Assembly: GCA_910578845.1 (NCBI GenBank)
Contig: CAJTSL010000010.1
Coordinates: forward strand, 25,314 to 89,313
Length of the DNA stretch: 64,000 nucleotides
From: an uncultured Lachnospiraceae bacterium
GTDB lineage: Bacteria > Bacillota > Clostridia > Lachnospirales > Lachnospiraceae
Reading direction: 5' to 3'
The notes under the pieces were generated by a model. That model had not been told where the DNA came from and searched no databases. It was given only the letters and a program-made list of their open reading frames with translations. Below, piece by piece: positions 34,744 to 43,836 of this stretch (position 1 is its first letter; every line of letters begins with the position of its first letter). The translations under genes were made by a program, and so were the position numbers.

Positions 34744-35466
34744 ATGGGACAGGCAGAACCTGTAATTCGTGTCAAAGATTTATATAAAATATACCGTGTA
34801 GGGGAAACAAGGGTACGTGCATTGAATGGCGTGGATTTTACCATAGACAGGGGGAATTTCTGCTCAATCGTAGGGACTTCAGGATCCGGGAAATCAACGC
34901 TTTTAAATATGCTTGCCGGATTAGAGAAACCGACCAAAGGGGAGATCATTATAGCCGGGGAGCATATGGAGCGGAAATCGGAGAATCAGCTTGTGGCTTT
35001 TCGGAGAGAGCATATCGGGTTTATTTTCCAGTCCTTTAATCTGCTTGGGACGATGAATGCGATAGAAAATGTTGCCTTGCCGCTTACTTTCCAAGGAATG
35101 GACAAGAAGACGCGCAACAAGAAAGCGGAAGCAATGTTAGAGCTTGTTGGGCTGACGAAGCACAAGAAGCATAGGCCTAATCAGATGTCCGGCGGGCAGC
35201 AACAGAGAGTCGGCGTGGCAAGGGCGCTGGTCGTGGAACCGGAGATTATATTCGCGGATGAACCGACCGGAAACCTTGATTCCAATACTTCGGTAGAAGT
35301 CATGGATTTGATGAAGAAAATTGTCAGGGAGAAAAACCAGACGCTCGTTATGGTAACACATGATAATTACCTTGCCGGATTTGCAGATGTCATTTTGCAT
35401 ATCAAGGATGGGAAAATCGTGCTGATAGAGGATAACAGGGGGAAAGAGAATAAAGAAACGGAATAA
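34744..35466 (+). CDS. MacB/LolD-type ABC ATPase
   Basis: A 240-aa ATPase of the lipoprotein-release/MacB kind: IRVKDLYKIYRVGE, Walker A GTSGSGKST, Q-loop FIFQSFNLLG, signature MSGGQQQRVG, Walker B IIFADEPTGNLDS and VTHD. A GTG at 34672 in frame would add 24 residues, but a TATAAT at 34662-34667 would place the transcription start on top of it, so ATG at 34744 is preferred; its ribosome-binding site is weak. It heads a three-gene unit with a secreted CARDB-like protein and an FtsX-type permease, a mechanotransmission-type ABC system rather than a classical pump. Confidence 0.88.
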   Translation: MGQAEPVIRVKDLYKIYRVGETRVRALNGVDFTIDRGNFCSIVGTSGSGKSTLLNMLAGLEKPTKGEIIIAGEHMERKSENQLVAFRREHIGFIFQSFNLLGTMNAIENVALPLTFQGMDKKTRNKKAEAMLELVGLTKHKKHRPNQMSGGQQQRVGVARALVVEPEIIFADEPTGNLDSNTSVEVMDLMKKIVREKNQTLVMVTHDNYLAGFADVILHIKDGKIVLIEDNRGKENKETE

Positions 35467-35490
35467 GAGCATCATATACTTGGGAGGAAT

Positions 35491-37299
35491 ATGATTATGT
35501 GTAAAAGAATAACGTGGAAAAAGGGAATGCTTACGCTAGGGCTTGCGGCGATGTGCTTCCTGGCGTCACCGGTAGGGGCGTATGTGGCAATGGCTAGTGA
35601 AAACCAGAACAACCAACAAGAGAACAAGCCTTCGGATGGTAACAACGGTACCGGCAATGACTCTACGCAGACGCCGAGCCAGCCGATCTATGATGACAGC
35701 AACCGTATCATCAATGACGATGACAGGTTCAATGCGGATGAAGACTTGCTCTACTATATGCAGAGCCTGGAAGTACGCTACCGTCTTGACGAGAAAGTAA
35801 TGGAGAACCTACATAAGGTATTTGACAGTGCGGTTTATTATATTGCCAATACGGATATGACGGTATCAGAACTCAATGCTTATGTATCGCAGACGAAAGG
35901 GAACCTGGAATCTGCGGCAGTATCTAAAGTCACGGTTACGACCAGTGAGTTTTTGCAGGTCGGGGATAACTGGGCGACGCCAACGGTTAGCTATGGACAG
36001 AGCGTTGCCATCGTGTTGCCGATTATCAATCTGGGCACGGAAGAATTAAACGATCTGATTATCGAGCCGCAGACTTCGACTATTGTCTCGGAGTGGCCTT
36101 TTGTGCCGGATAAGACGAGTTACTTGCAGACAGAGCCATATATTCCCGGTAACCAGACTTATGCGGCGGCAATGGAGAACCGTCGGGAGTTTACGTTCTA
36201 TTTTACGGCAAGGAATGATGTGATGAGCGGATATTATCCGCTGAAATTCAATATATGGTATACCAAGGCGGGCATCCGCTGTGAAGAGCCTGCCGAACTG
36301 ACTGTATATGTCCGTGCCATTGGAAAGCCGGGCAGCGGTAATATAGGAGGAAACGGTGAGGAGACGACAGGGGCAAAGCCAAGGATTGTAGTGACCGGGT
36401 TTGAGACGAATCCTTCAACGGTTTATGCGGGCGACACATTCACGTTGACAGTCCATGTGGAGAATACGTCCAAAGAGATGGCGGTGACGAATGTCTTGTT
36501 TGATATGCAGGCGGCAGTGGAAGGGGAGGATAAGACCAATACTTATGCGGCTTTCCTGCCGACGTCGGGTTCTAGTTCCGTCTATATGGATCGGATTTCT
36601 GCGGGCACGCCTGCGGATATTGTCATTGAGATGACGGCGAAAGCCGATTTGGCGCAAAAACCATATGTGTTGGAAATCAATATGAAGTATGATGCCGGAG
36701 CGATGTTTGATCTGACGGATAAAGCGAGCGTATCGATTCCGATTAATCAGGAGAGCCGTTTCGATATCAGCACGCCGGAAGTCGTACCAGGAGATATTAT
36801 GGTCGGCTCCCAGTCTAATGTTATGTTCAGCATTTATAATACGGGCAAGACAACCTTGTATAATGTACAGGTACGGTTCCTTGCGGATTCCATTGAAGAG
36901 GCGACTGCTTTTGTTGGGAACCTTGCTTCTGGGGCAACCGGCAATGTAGATGTTATGTTAACCGGAATGAGCGCAACGATGGATGATGGGACGATTAACG
37001 TTGATATCTCTTATGAAGATGACGCCGGTAATGTGACAACAGAGACGAAACAAGTAACGTTATATGTTTCGGAAGAGTATTTTGAGGATTTTGTGATGGA
37101 TGATGATATGATGATGGGAATGGAAGAAGAGCAAGGACCCTCTCATAAAGGGCTTATCATTGGGATTATTGCGGCTGTCATAGTTGCCGTGATCGTAGGC
37201 ATATGTCTGTTCCTGCATTTGAGGAAAAAGAAAAAAGCCGCTATGTTGCTGGCGGATGATCTGTTGTCGATTAGCGTAGATGATGCCAAGAAGGATTGA
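35491..37299 (+). CDS. Surface-anchored CARDB-like adaptor protein of an ABC system
   Basis: A 602-aa exported protein. A signal peptide (about 10-35) is followed by an Asn/Gln/Ser linker, a helical part (about 75-135), and repeated beta-sandwich regions of the CARDB/NEW3-like kind (YGQSVAIVLPIINLG, GDTFTLTVHVENTS, VGSQSNVMFSIYNTG), each opening like an adhesion-type repeat. A membrane anchor lies at about 556-578, with a short KKKK-containing cytoplasmic tail. GGGAGGA precedes the ATG. It sits between the MacB-like ATPase and the FtsX permease, where Gram-negative systems have the MacA adaptor, so I infer it is the extracytoplasmic partner. The ligand is unknown. Confidence 0.78.
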   Translation: MIMCKRITWKKGMLTLGLAAMCFLASPVGAYVAMASENQNNQQENKPSDGNNGTGNDSTQTPSQPIYDDSNRIINDDDRFNADEDLLYYMQSLEVRYRLDEKVMENLHKVFDSAVYYIANTDMTVSELNAYVSQTKGNLESAAVSKVTVTTSEFLQVGDNWATPTVSYGQSVAIVLPIINLGTEELNDLIIEPQTSTIVSEWPFVPDKTSYLQTEPYIPGNQTYAAAMENRREFTFYFTARNDVMSGYYPLKFNIWYTKAGIRCEEPAELTVYVRAIGKPGSGNIGGNGEETTGAKPRIVVTGFETNPSTVYAGDTFTLTVHVENTSKEMAVTNVLFDMQAAVEGEDKTNTYAAFLPTSGSSSVYMDRISAGTPADIVIEMTAKADLAQKPYVLEINMKYDAGAMFDLTDKASVSIPINQESRFDISTPEVVPGDIMVGSQSNVMFSIYNTGKTTLYNVQVRFLADSIEEATAFVGNLASGATGNVDVMLTGMSATMDDGTINVDISYEDDAGNVTTETKQVTLYVSEEYFEDFVMDDDMMMGMEEEQGPSHKGLIIGIIAAVIVAVIVGICLFLHLRKKKKAAMLLADDLLSISVDDAKKD

Positions 37300-37344
37300 G
37301 GCAGTGGGATGAAGGAAAGATATCGTTATTAAAATGGGAAAGGA

Positions 37345-38718
37345 ATGGTTATCCAGATGAAGTTCCTTGATTTGCTACGGATGAGCAGCAGCAATCTCTG
37401 GAAAAGAAAAGTCAGGACAATTCTGACGGTACTTGGCGTAGTGATTGGTGTCGCATCTATTGTGGTTATGATTTCCCTCGGCCTTGGGCTTAGCCGTTCA
37501 TTGATGGAGCAGTATGAATCATACGGAAGCCTGACACAGATTACGGTCTATGAGCCATATTCATATGGAGATAATACGAAGGAAGTCAAAAGATTAGATA
37601 ATGAATTGATTGACACGATCCAAAACATGGAGCATGTCAATGCGGTATATCCTGTGATGCAGGTTTCGGCAATCGCAAAGTATGGCGGATATGAGAACTA
37701 TTTGAATATCTATGCCATGCCGACGGAGGCGTTAGCAGAATTGAATATTGTGGTAGGAGAAGGGAGCCTGCCGTCTGCGCAGGATGATGAACTGAAATTC
37801 TTCTATGGGAGCCAGGTGCTACAGGATTTCTCCAATTCCAAGACTGGGGCAGGTTATTGGATGACTGGGGAACTGCCGGATATTGATCTGATGAATGACC
37901 CTATTTTCATCATTTTCGATACGAGCGCATATTGGCAGTCACAGTCACCATCGCCAATGGATGAAAACGGGACGCCTGTGAAGCCACCCAAGAAGTACCT
38001 GATTGAAACATGTGGCGTGGAACAGACGTCGGAAGACGGATGGACGAATTATGGCTGGCGTACTTTATGCGATATTGATAAATTAATACCGGAATTAAAG
38101 CGGGTCTTCAAGAACAAGCCGATTCCGGGACAGCCAACGACGAAATCCGGCAAACCGTATAAGGAAGTTTTCTATAACCAGCTTTATGTAGATGTGGATA
38201 AGATGGAGAACGTTACTGCGGTGCAAACGCAGCTTACTGATTTGGGATATGAAGCAAATAGCAATGCTGAGTGGATTGAGTCTGAGCAAAAGACGCTTGG
38301 CTATGTGCAGGCGGTACTTGGCGGGATCGGGGCAGTGTCATTGTTCGTAGCGGCAATCGGTATCACGAATACGATGATGATGTCGATTTATGAGCGGACG
38401 AAAGAAATAGGCGTCATGAAGGTGCTTGGATGCGATTTGCGCAATATCCGTTCACTATTCTTGCTGGAAGCAGGCTTTATCGGATTTATTGGCGGCATAG
38501 TTGGCCTGATGCTGAGTTACACGATTTCTGCCGTGATTAATAAAGTTGCTTCAGGAGCTGGGGAAATGTATATGGCAACGTCTTCGATTTCATTTATTCC
38601 GCTTTGGCTTGCCTTGCTTTCGCTTGTATTTGCGGTATTCGTTGGTATGGTGGCAGGCTTTTTCCCGGCGCTTCGCGCAATGCGGTTGAGCCCGCTTGCA
38701 GCAATCCGTACGGAATAA
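37345..38718 (+). CDS. MacB/FtsX family ABC permease
   Basis: A 457-aa permease of the MacB type. One N-terminal membrane segment (VRTILTVLGVVIGVASIVVM) is followed by a large extracytoplasmic domain (about 50-310, including an insertion rich in Pro and Ser/Thr) and three C-terminal segments ending in the family signature FFPALRAMRLSPLAAIRTE. FtsX domains pass ATP-driven motion across the membrane. It completes the unit with the ATPase at 34744 and the CARDB-like protein. Its stop codon is 34 bases before a strong hairpin that also contains the eno ribosome-binding site. Confidence 0.9.
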   Translation: MVIQMKFLDLLRMSSSNLWKRKVRTILTVLGVVIGVASIVVMISLGLGLSRSLMEQYESYGSLTQITVYEPYSYGDNTKEVKRLDNELIDTIQNMEHVNAVYPVMQVSAIAKYGGYENYLNIYAMPTEALAELNIVVGEGSLPSAQDDELKFFYGSQVLQDFSNSKTGAGYWMTGELPDIDLMNDPIFIIFDTSAYWQSQSPSPMDENGTPVKPPKKYLIETCGVEQTSEDGWTNYGWRTLCDIDKLIPELKRVFKNKPIPGQPTTKSGKPYKEVFYNQLYVDVDKMENVTAVQTQLTDLGYEANSNAEWIESEQKTLGYVQAVLGGIGAVSLFVAAIGITNTMMMSIYERTKEIGVMKVLGCDLRNIRSLFLLEAGFIGFIGGIVGLMLSYTISAVINKVASGAGEMYMATSSISFIPLWLALLSLVFAVFVGMVAGFFPALRAMRLSPLAAIRTE

Positions 38719-38752
38719 GAAAACAGTGGGCAGTAATTAGGTATAAGAACAG

Positions 38753-38810
38753 ACCTCCTTTGGACATACTAAGGGCAAGATACAATGGTATGTTTAAAGG
38801 AGGTTTTTTT
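38753..38810 (+). terminator. 17-bp hairpin with T7 tract that contains the eno ribosome-binding site
   Basis: The arms at 38753-38769 (ACCTCCTTTGGACATAC) and 38788-38804 (GTATGTTTAAAGGAGGT) pair over all 17 positions with two G-U pairs; the loop is 18 bases. The right arm includes AAAGGAGG, the eno Shine-Dalgarno site, and is followed by seven T and then the eno ATG. As RNA it is both a complete intrinsic terminator for the ABC unit and a lid on eno translation. No clear eno promoter is seen between 38719 and 38752. Confidence 0.85.
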
Positions 38811-40130
38811 ATGGAGAAAATGTTACGCATTGTGGAGGTACATGCAAGGGAAATCTTAGATTCGCGCGGAAATCCTACCGTAGAGGCGGAGGTGACGATA
38901 GAGAAGGAACCCGGGGGATACCGGGTGACGGGAAGGGCGGCAGTGCCAAGTGGCGCCAGTACCGGTAAATTTGAAGCGGTTGAGCTACGTGACGGTGAGA
39001 CGAGATATTTCGGGCTTGGAACGACCAAAGCGGTCAATAATGTCAATTCGAAGATAAGAGAAGCGTTGCTTGGCATGAATGCATTGGAGCAAGGCTTGAT
39101 TGACCGCATCCTGGTCGAGCAGGACGGAACAGAGAATAAAAGTAATCTGGGCGCCAATGCCATGTTAGGTGTTTCTATGGCGTGTGCGAAAGCAAGCTCT
39201 CTTGCCCTGGGGATACCATTATACCGTTATCTGGGCGGTGCGCATACAAGATTGCTCCCGGTTCCGATGATGAATATCTTAAACGGTGGGAAACATGCGG
39301 ACAATACCGTAGATTTCCAGGAGTTTATGATCATGCCCGTGCAAGCGGAGAGCTTTGCGGACGGGTTAAGGATCTGTGCGGAAATCTATCATAACCTGAA
39401 ACAAATCTGCAACCAGAGGGGGCTCTCTACCGGTGTCGGGGATGAAGGCGGCTTTGCGCCATCCCTATCGGATGCCGTAGAAGTGCTGGGGCTTATTGTC
39501 GATTCCATCAAAGCGGCAGGATATACGCCGGGGCAGGATATCAAAATCGCGATGGATGCGGCAGCAAGCGAACTCTATGATGAAGCGAGTGGCACTTATT
39601 ATTTCCCGGGAGAGTCACAGATGAGGGGAGAAGATGTCAGGAGAAGCGCATCGGAGATGGTTGCTTATTATGCAAATTTGGTTGAGCGTTTCCCGATCAT
39701 TTCCATTGAAGACGGACTGTTTGAAGACGATTGGGACGGATGGCAGCTTCTGACGAAAGCGCTCGGGGAGAAAATACAGTTAGTCGGGGACGATCTGTTC
39801 GTCACGAATACCAAGCGTTTAGACGCCGGGATTAAGTTGCAGGTGGCAAATGCGATTTTGGTGAAAGTCAACCAGATCGGCACCGTTACCGAAGCGATGG
39901 CGGCAATAGAAATGGCGCATAAGAACGGCTATAAGACCGTTATCTCCCATCGTTCCGGCGAGACAGAAGATACTTTTATCGCAGATCTTGCCGTGGCAGT
40001 CAATGCAGGGCAGATTAAGACGGGTGCGCCTTGTAGAAGCGACCGGATCGCCAAGTATAACCAGTTGCTGCGGATTGAGGAGGAGCTTGGCAGCGTGGCA
40101 TGCTATAAGGAACCGTTCAATAAGATATAA
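38811..40130 (+). CDS. eno: Enolase
   Basis: A 439-aa enolase, converting 2-phosphoglycerate to phosphoenolpyruvate. Diagnostic stretches are REILDSRGNPTVE, VPSGASTG, the metal and substrate sites SIEDGLFEDDW and GDDLFVTN, and LVKVNQIGTVTEA with HRSGETED near the C-terminus. An upstream in-frame start at 38604 is ignored because AAAGGAGG lies seven bases before the ATG at 38811. That site is buried in a long hairpin, so expression may need the hairpin to open. A terminator follows at 40144. Confidence 0.97.
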   Translation: MEKMLRIVEVHAREILDSRGNPTVEAEVTIEKEPGGYRVTGRAAVPSGASTGKFEAVELRDGETRYFGLGTTKAVNNVNSKIREALLGMNALEQGLIDRILVEQDGTENKSNLGANAMLGVSMACAKASSLALGIPLYRYLGGAHTRLLPVPMMNILNGGKHADNTVDFQEFMIMPVQAESFADGLRICAEIYHNLKQICNQRGLSTGVGDEGGFAPSLSDAVEVLGLIVDSIKAAGYTPGQDIKIAMDAAASELYDEASGTYYFPGESQMRGEDVRRSASEMVAYYANLVERFPIISIEDGLFEDDWDGWQLLTKALGEKIQLVGDDLFVTNTKRLDAGIKLQVANAILVKVNQIGTVTEAMAAIEMAHKNGYKTVISHRSGETEDTFIADLAVAVNAGQIKTGAPCRSDRIAKYNQLLRIEEELGSVACYKEPFNKI

Positions 40131-40143
40131 ATGAAATTGAAAG

Positions 40144-40168
40144 CGCAGGCCGGATGGCCTGCGTTTTT
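40144..40168. terminator. Terminator between convergent eno and diguanylate cyclase genes
   Basis: CGCAGGCC and GGCCTGCG form a perfect eight-base stem with loop GGAT, followed by TTTTT on the + strand. It ends eno and touches the last bases of the minus-strand cyclase gene. Confidence 0.85.
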
Positions 40169-41906
40169 ATAAGATCACATAATGCGATAGAACCTGTGCG
40201 AATAAACGGTAATAGTGGAGATTAGAGCGGTTCCATGCCGTCGTGCCTTTTACGGATTCTAAGCTTAGGATGGATGGATTGCCGTTTTTGTCTGTAAACT
40301 GAATCTGGATGAGCGAACAGATCCCAATTTTTCTAAGAAGCGTATAGATTGTCGGTAATTTATCCTCTAAGAATTTAACGTTGTTCATCAGTAAAATGCC
40401 TGACGCGTCAAATTGCTGTAAATAGCCATCTAAGTTGACATAATTCTCAGTCTCAGAAAGTAATTCTGCCGTTGCATGCTGTTCTCCAGCGGTACTTACA
40501 ACGCGATAAGGCTTTCCGGCATAGATCATGATCCGCTGGATGCCAAAATTGATGACGAAATCATCTAGTAGTTTTTCTAACGGATAATTTTCCCCGCTAT
40601 AGGCTTTATCCATCATAATACAAAGGATATCGCCAAACGACATGTTGCCGCGGCTGTTAATGCGGTTTATGGATTTATCCATATGCTTAATGGTCTCTAG
40701 ATCGCCATGTTTATCCTTATCGAAGATAATATATCTGTCGCGGCCTTTTTCTTTTGCGCGGTATAAGGCGTAATCGGCAAGAAAGAAGAGCGTTTCATAA
40801 TCACCGGCGTCTTTCGGATATGAGGCACAGCCGATAGAGAGCGTAATGGCAGGTTTGCCTTCTACATGATGGGGAAACGTAGTGTTTACATTGTTTTTGA
40901 TACAGATGAGCCGTTCCCGCATATGCTCCATATTATCTGCATGGAAGAAGATAATGAGGAATTCGTCTCCGCCAATCCGTCCGATGATGCCGTTTTCACC
41001 GACTTCTTTCTCCATAATACCGGCAACTTTTAATAGCACTTCGTCCCCACACATATGCCCATACGTGTCATTTACTTTTTTAAAATAATCTACATCTACA
41101 ATTGCTAATGTGATGCCTTGCACTTTCTTTACATTAATCAGGTCGATCGCAGTACGGGTGATATCCGCTTTGGACAAAAGGCCGGTCAGGGAATCCACTT
41201 CCGTTTTCGGCTGCATGTCATGTACGAATTCCTGTCCGATATGGATACAGCCTACGGCAACGGAAAATCTGCCTTTTTCATATAGTGACACTACTTTAAT
41301 GTCCATCAGGCAGTCTTCACCCTTTTCCGTAAGGAGGTTCCTGCTCATATGCATGCCAAATCTGCGCTTCCCAGTCCTGATATTCGTGATGAAATCATGA
41401 ATATCCTGTTCCATGCAATCATTTGCATGTAGCATAAGCCGCCGTTCAAACGCTTCTAATGGCATGTGTTCTTCCGTCTGTTCGCTTTTGCCCATTGTAT
41501 AGATACGGAGTTCCTGTTTGCTTGGCGTGTATTCAAAATAGGTGTCATGATACATCTCTAGGAGCGCATTTTTGATGGATATTGCTTTTTTTAATTGATC
41601 CTGTGTCTCTACTAGCTCTTCGGCATAGAGCAGTAAGACGGATATGCTGTTTTCTGACGGGCCTTCTTTGATCCTGGAAAAGTAGCAGATTTTCCGGCCA
41701 TTCTCTCCGGCTAAACGCATCATAAAACGTTCGCCGTTACATGCATGGAGTTTCTGATAAAATATATCCTGGTCTTCCTCGGCGATAAATTTCTCAAAAG
41801 GAACATACAGGCGCTCCCCCATAAATGCGTAAAATGCCGCATCTGCGGAGATAATATGCAGATTGTCTTTGTTTATGGTAATCTCGTGTATATTAATGCT
41901 CTCCAT
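40167..41906 (-). CDS. GGDEF diguanylate cyclase with flanking sensor regions
   Basis: A 579-aa soluble protein. Residues 1-100 and about 115-225 look like two PAS-type sensor regions. A GGDEF domain (about 236-400) carries an intact GGDEF at 312-316 and DVDYFKKVNDTYGH, so it should make c-di-GMP; the RxxD inhibitory site is absent. The last about 160 residues resemble a GAF-like domain with no clear motif. No membrane segment is present, so it reads a cytoplasmic cue. Its gene converges on eno and shares a terminator. The EAL protein at 28676 could counteract it. Confidence 0.9.
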   Translation of the reverse strand: MESINIHEITINKDNLHIISADAAFYAFMGERLYVPFEKFIAEEDQDIFYQKLHACNGERFMMRLAGENGRKICYFSRIKEGPSENSISVLLLYAEELVETQDQLKKAISIKNALLEMYHDTYFEYTPSKQELRIYTMGKSEQTEEHMPLEAFERRLMLHANDCMEQDIHDFITNIRTGKRRFGMHMSRNLLTEKGEDCLMDIKVVSLYEKGRFSVAVGCIHIGQEFVHDMQPKTEVDSLTGLLSKADITRTAIDLINVKKVQGITLAIVDVDYFKKVNDTYGHMCGDEVLLKVAGIMEKEVGENGIIGRIGGDEFLIIFFHADNMEHMRERLICIKNNVNTTFPHHVEGKPAITLSIGCASYPKDAGDYETLFFLADYALYRAKEKGRDRYIIFDKDKHGDLETIKHMDKSINRINSRGNMSFGDILCIMMDKAYSGENYPLEKLLDDFVINFGIQRIMIYAGKPYRVVSTAGEQHATAELLSETENYVNLDGYLQQFDASGILLMNNVKFLEDKLPTIYTLLRKIGICSLIQIQFTDKNGNPSILSLESVKGTTAWNRSNLHYYRLFAQVLSHYVIL

Positions 41907-42066
41907 TTTCCCAACCTTTCCTTTTCCCTATGGTTTTATTATACACCTGTTTCCTTCTTCTGAAAAATTAAATTTTTATAATTGAAGTAGAGGGGAGCGG
42001 ATGGTAAAATTTATTTGTATTAGGATTTGAAAGATCGCATGGCAGCATGACGGAGGGCAGTATCGT

Positions 42067-43515
42067 ATGTTCATAATAAAATCTAATCAGGCACAGTACG
42101 AGTATGATATCCATTCTCTGGTAAAGGCATTTTATCCGGAGGAGGAGGTCAGGGTACTGACGCCGGAGTCCGTGATCAAAGACAGGAAAATAACGGAATA
42201 TCCAGTGGCGTTACAGATTACATTTGGGTTAGAGGAAATAGAGCTGGTGTTTGCGGATGGCGGACACTATAGACAGGCACATACCGGACAAGGCCAGCCG
42301 GATGACAAGAATGCATTCAAGCGTTTCCTCTATCATTCCTTGCGGGAAGAGACCGGGCAAACTCTTCCATGGGGCAACCTGACAGGCATCCGTCCGACTA
42401 AGATTGCCATGGCAATGCTAGAGCAAGGGAGAACGGAAGACGAGATCTGTTCGTTTCTGGAGCATGAGCATATGGTAAGCCATGAAAAGGCCATGCTGGG
42501 CATAGAGATTGCCAGAAGAGAGGCTAGTATTCTAGAGCCTCTTCATTATGAAAATGGATATAGCTTATATATAGGGATCCCATTTTGCCCAACGACTTGT
42601 CTATATTGTTCGTTTACGTCTTTCCCGATTAGCATGTGGAAAGAGAAGGTGGCAGAATATTTAGGCGCTTTGGAGAAAGAGCTATCCTATATTGCGCAAG
42701 CTTATCGGGACAAGACATTGGATACCGTATACATTGGCGGAGGAACACCGACTTCTTTATCGGCGGGGGAACTAGACCGTTTGTTAAGGAAGATAAAGGA
42801 TCTTTTTGATTTTTCCACTGTAGCGGAATTTACGGTGGAAGCGGGGCGCGCCGACAGTATTACGGAGGACAAATTAAAGGTATTGTACCGGCACGGCGTC
42901 ACAAGGATTTCCGTTAACCCGCAGACAATGAAGCAGGAGACGCTAGAACTGATCGGGCGCCGCCATACGGTTTGGCAGGTGACGGAAGCATATAAGATGG
43001 CAAGGGATATCGGATTCGATAATATTAATATGGATATCATCCTTGGCCTGCCGGGGGAAAAGGCAGAAGACGTCCAGGAAACGATGGCGCAGATAGAGAC
43101 GTTGGCGCCGGATAGCCTCACGGTACACTCGCTTGCGATCAAGCGCGCTTCGAAGATGGCACAGTGGATTGTGGAAAATGGGATTCTAAGTTTACATAAT
43201 ACTGATGAAACGATGCGCATTGCCGAAAAAGGCGCACGACGGATGGGCATGGCGCCGTATTATCTATACCGGCAGAAAAACATGTCCGGGAATTTTGAGA
43301 ACGTTGGATATGCCGTTCCTGGGAAATACGGCATATATAATATTCTGATCATGGAGGAGAAACAGACTATTATCGCTGCCGGCGCCGGGACAGTGACGAA
43401 GAGGGTTTATGGCGACGGTAGGATTGAGCGGTGCGACACGGTGAAGGATGTGACGGGTTATATTGAAAGGATTGATGAGATGATAGAGAGGAAGCGTCTG
43501 TTATTATGTGATTGA
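42067..43515 (+). CDS. hemZ: Oxygen-independent coproporphyrinogen dehydrogenase HemZ
   Basis: A 482-aa radical SAM enzyme of the HemZ group. An N-terminal extension of about 160 residues, typical of HemZ and absent from HemN, precedes the SAM cluster motif FCPTTCLYCSF (CxxxCxxC, near 175-182), then GGGTPT and NMDIILGLPGE of the HemN core. HemZ is annotated as an oxidative decarboxylase of coproporphyrinogen III, though some members may be heme chaperones or act in other pathways. CGGAGGG lies before the ATG. No other heme gene is nearby. Confidence 0.9.
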   Translation: MFIIKSNQAQYEYDIHSLVKAFYPEEEVRVLTPESVIKDRKITEYPVALQITFGLEEIELVFADGGHYRQAHTGQGQPDDKNAFKRFLYHSLREETGQTLPWGNLTGIRPTKIAMAMLEQGRTEDEICSFLEHEHMVSHEKAMLGIEIARREASILEPLHYENGYSLYIGIPFCPTTCLYCSFTSFPISMWKEKVAEYLGALEKELSYIAQAYRDKTLDTVYIGGGTPTSLSAGELDRLLRKIKDLFDFSTVAEFTVEAGRADSITEDKLKVLYRHGVTRISVNPQTMKQETLELIGRRHTVWQVTEAYKMARDIGFDNINMDIILGLPGEKAEDVQETMAQIETLAPDSLTVHSLAIKRASKMAQWIVENGILSLHNTDETMRIAEKGARRMGMAPYYLYRQKNMSGNFENVGYAVPGKYGIYNILIMEEKQTIIAAGAGTVTKRVYGDGRIERCDTVKDVTGYIERIDEMIERKRLLLCD

Positions 43516-43530
43516 TATCATAGCAACGGT

Positions 43531-43779
43531 TTAGCAATAGTAGATGTCTATGCTTGGCGTCTTAACGGTATAAGGGAATTTACCGATAATAGCTATAAGA
43601 CAGATCGGCAGCTTTCCGCTATCACAGTTAAACAGCTGCCCGGTACAGTCGCAGTTGAAAGCCGCAGGCATTGGTACAAACAGTATGCCGGTGCCGGCAG
43701 GCGCATTAGAGGGCTTTACGAGGGAATCCTTCGCGAGTGCAAGAAAATCCGTTGATCTGAAAATATAATAGGATTGCAA
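43531..43779 (-). CDS. Possible small Cys-containing protein between hemZ and hisS
   Basis: A minus-strand frame of 82 codons from a TTG at 43779, in a 321-bp gap with no other gene. The product has a protein-like mix (STDFLALAKDSLVKPSNAPA, then NCDCTGQLFNCDSGKLPIC), with a cluster of four cysteines in the second half. No ribosome-binding site precedes the TTG, and the frame stays open further upstream. It may be a real small metal-binding protein, or chance. I do not recognise it. No T-box or other leader motif for hisS was found in the same gap. Confidence 0.35.
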   Translation of the reverse strand: MQSYYIFRSTDFLALAKDSLVKPSNAPAGTGILFVPMPAAFNCDCTGQLFNCDSGKLPICLIAIIGKFPYTVKTPSIDIYYC

Positions 43780-43836
43780 TAATTTGATAAAAAGAGTACA
43801 ATAGGTTGAAAAATAATGGAAACCAGGAGAATAAAA

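Noticed and set aside
38594..39163. Minus-strand frame of 189 codons across the eno start
   Set aside because: Shadow of the permease end and eno; no motif or ribosome-binding site.
43516..43836. T-box leader before hisS
   Set aside because: No AG-bulge/NACC-type T-box sequence or terminator-antiterminator pair was found; the gap before aspS (45097-45242) was also checked with the same result.
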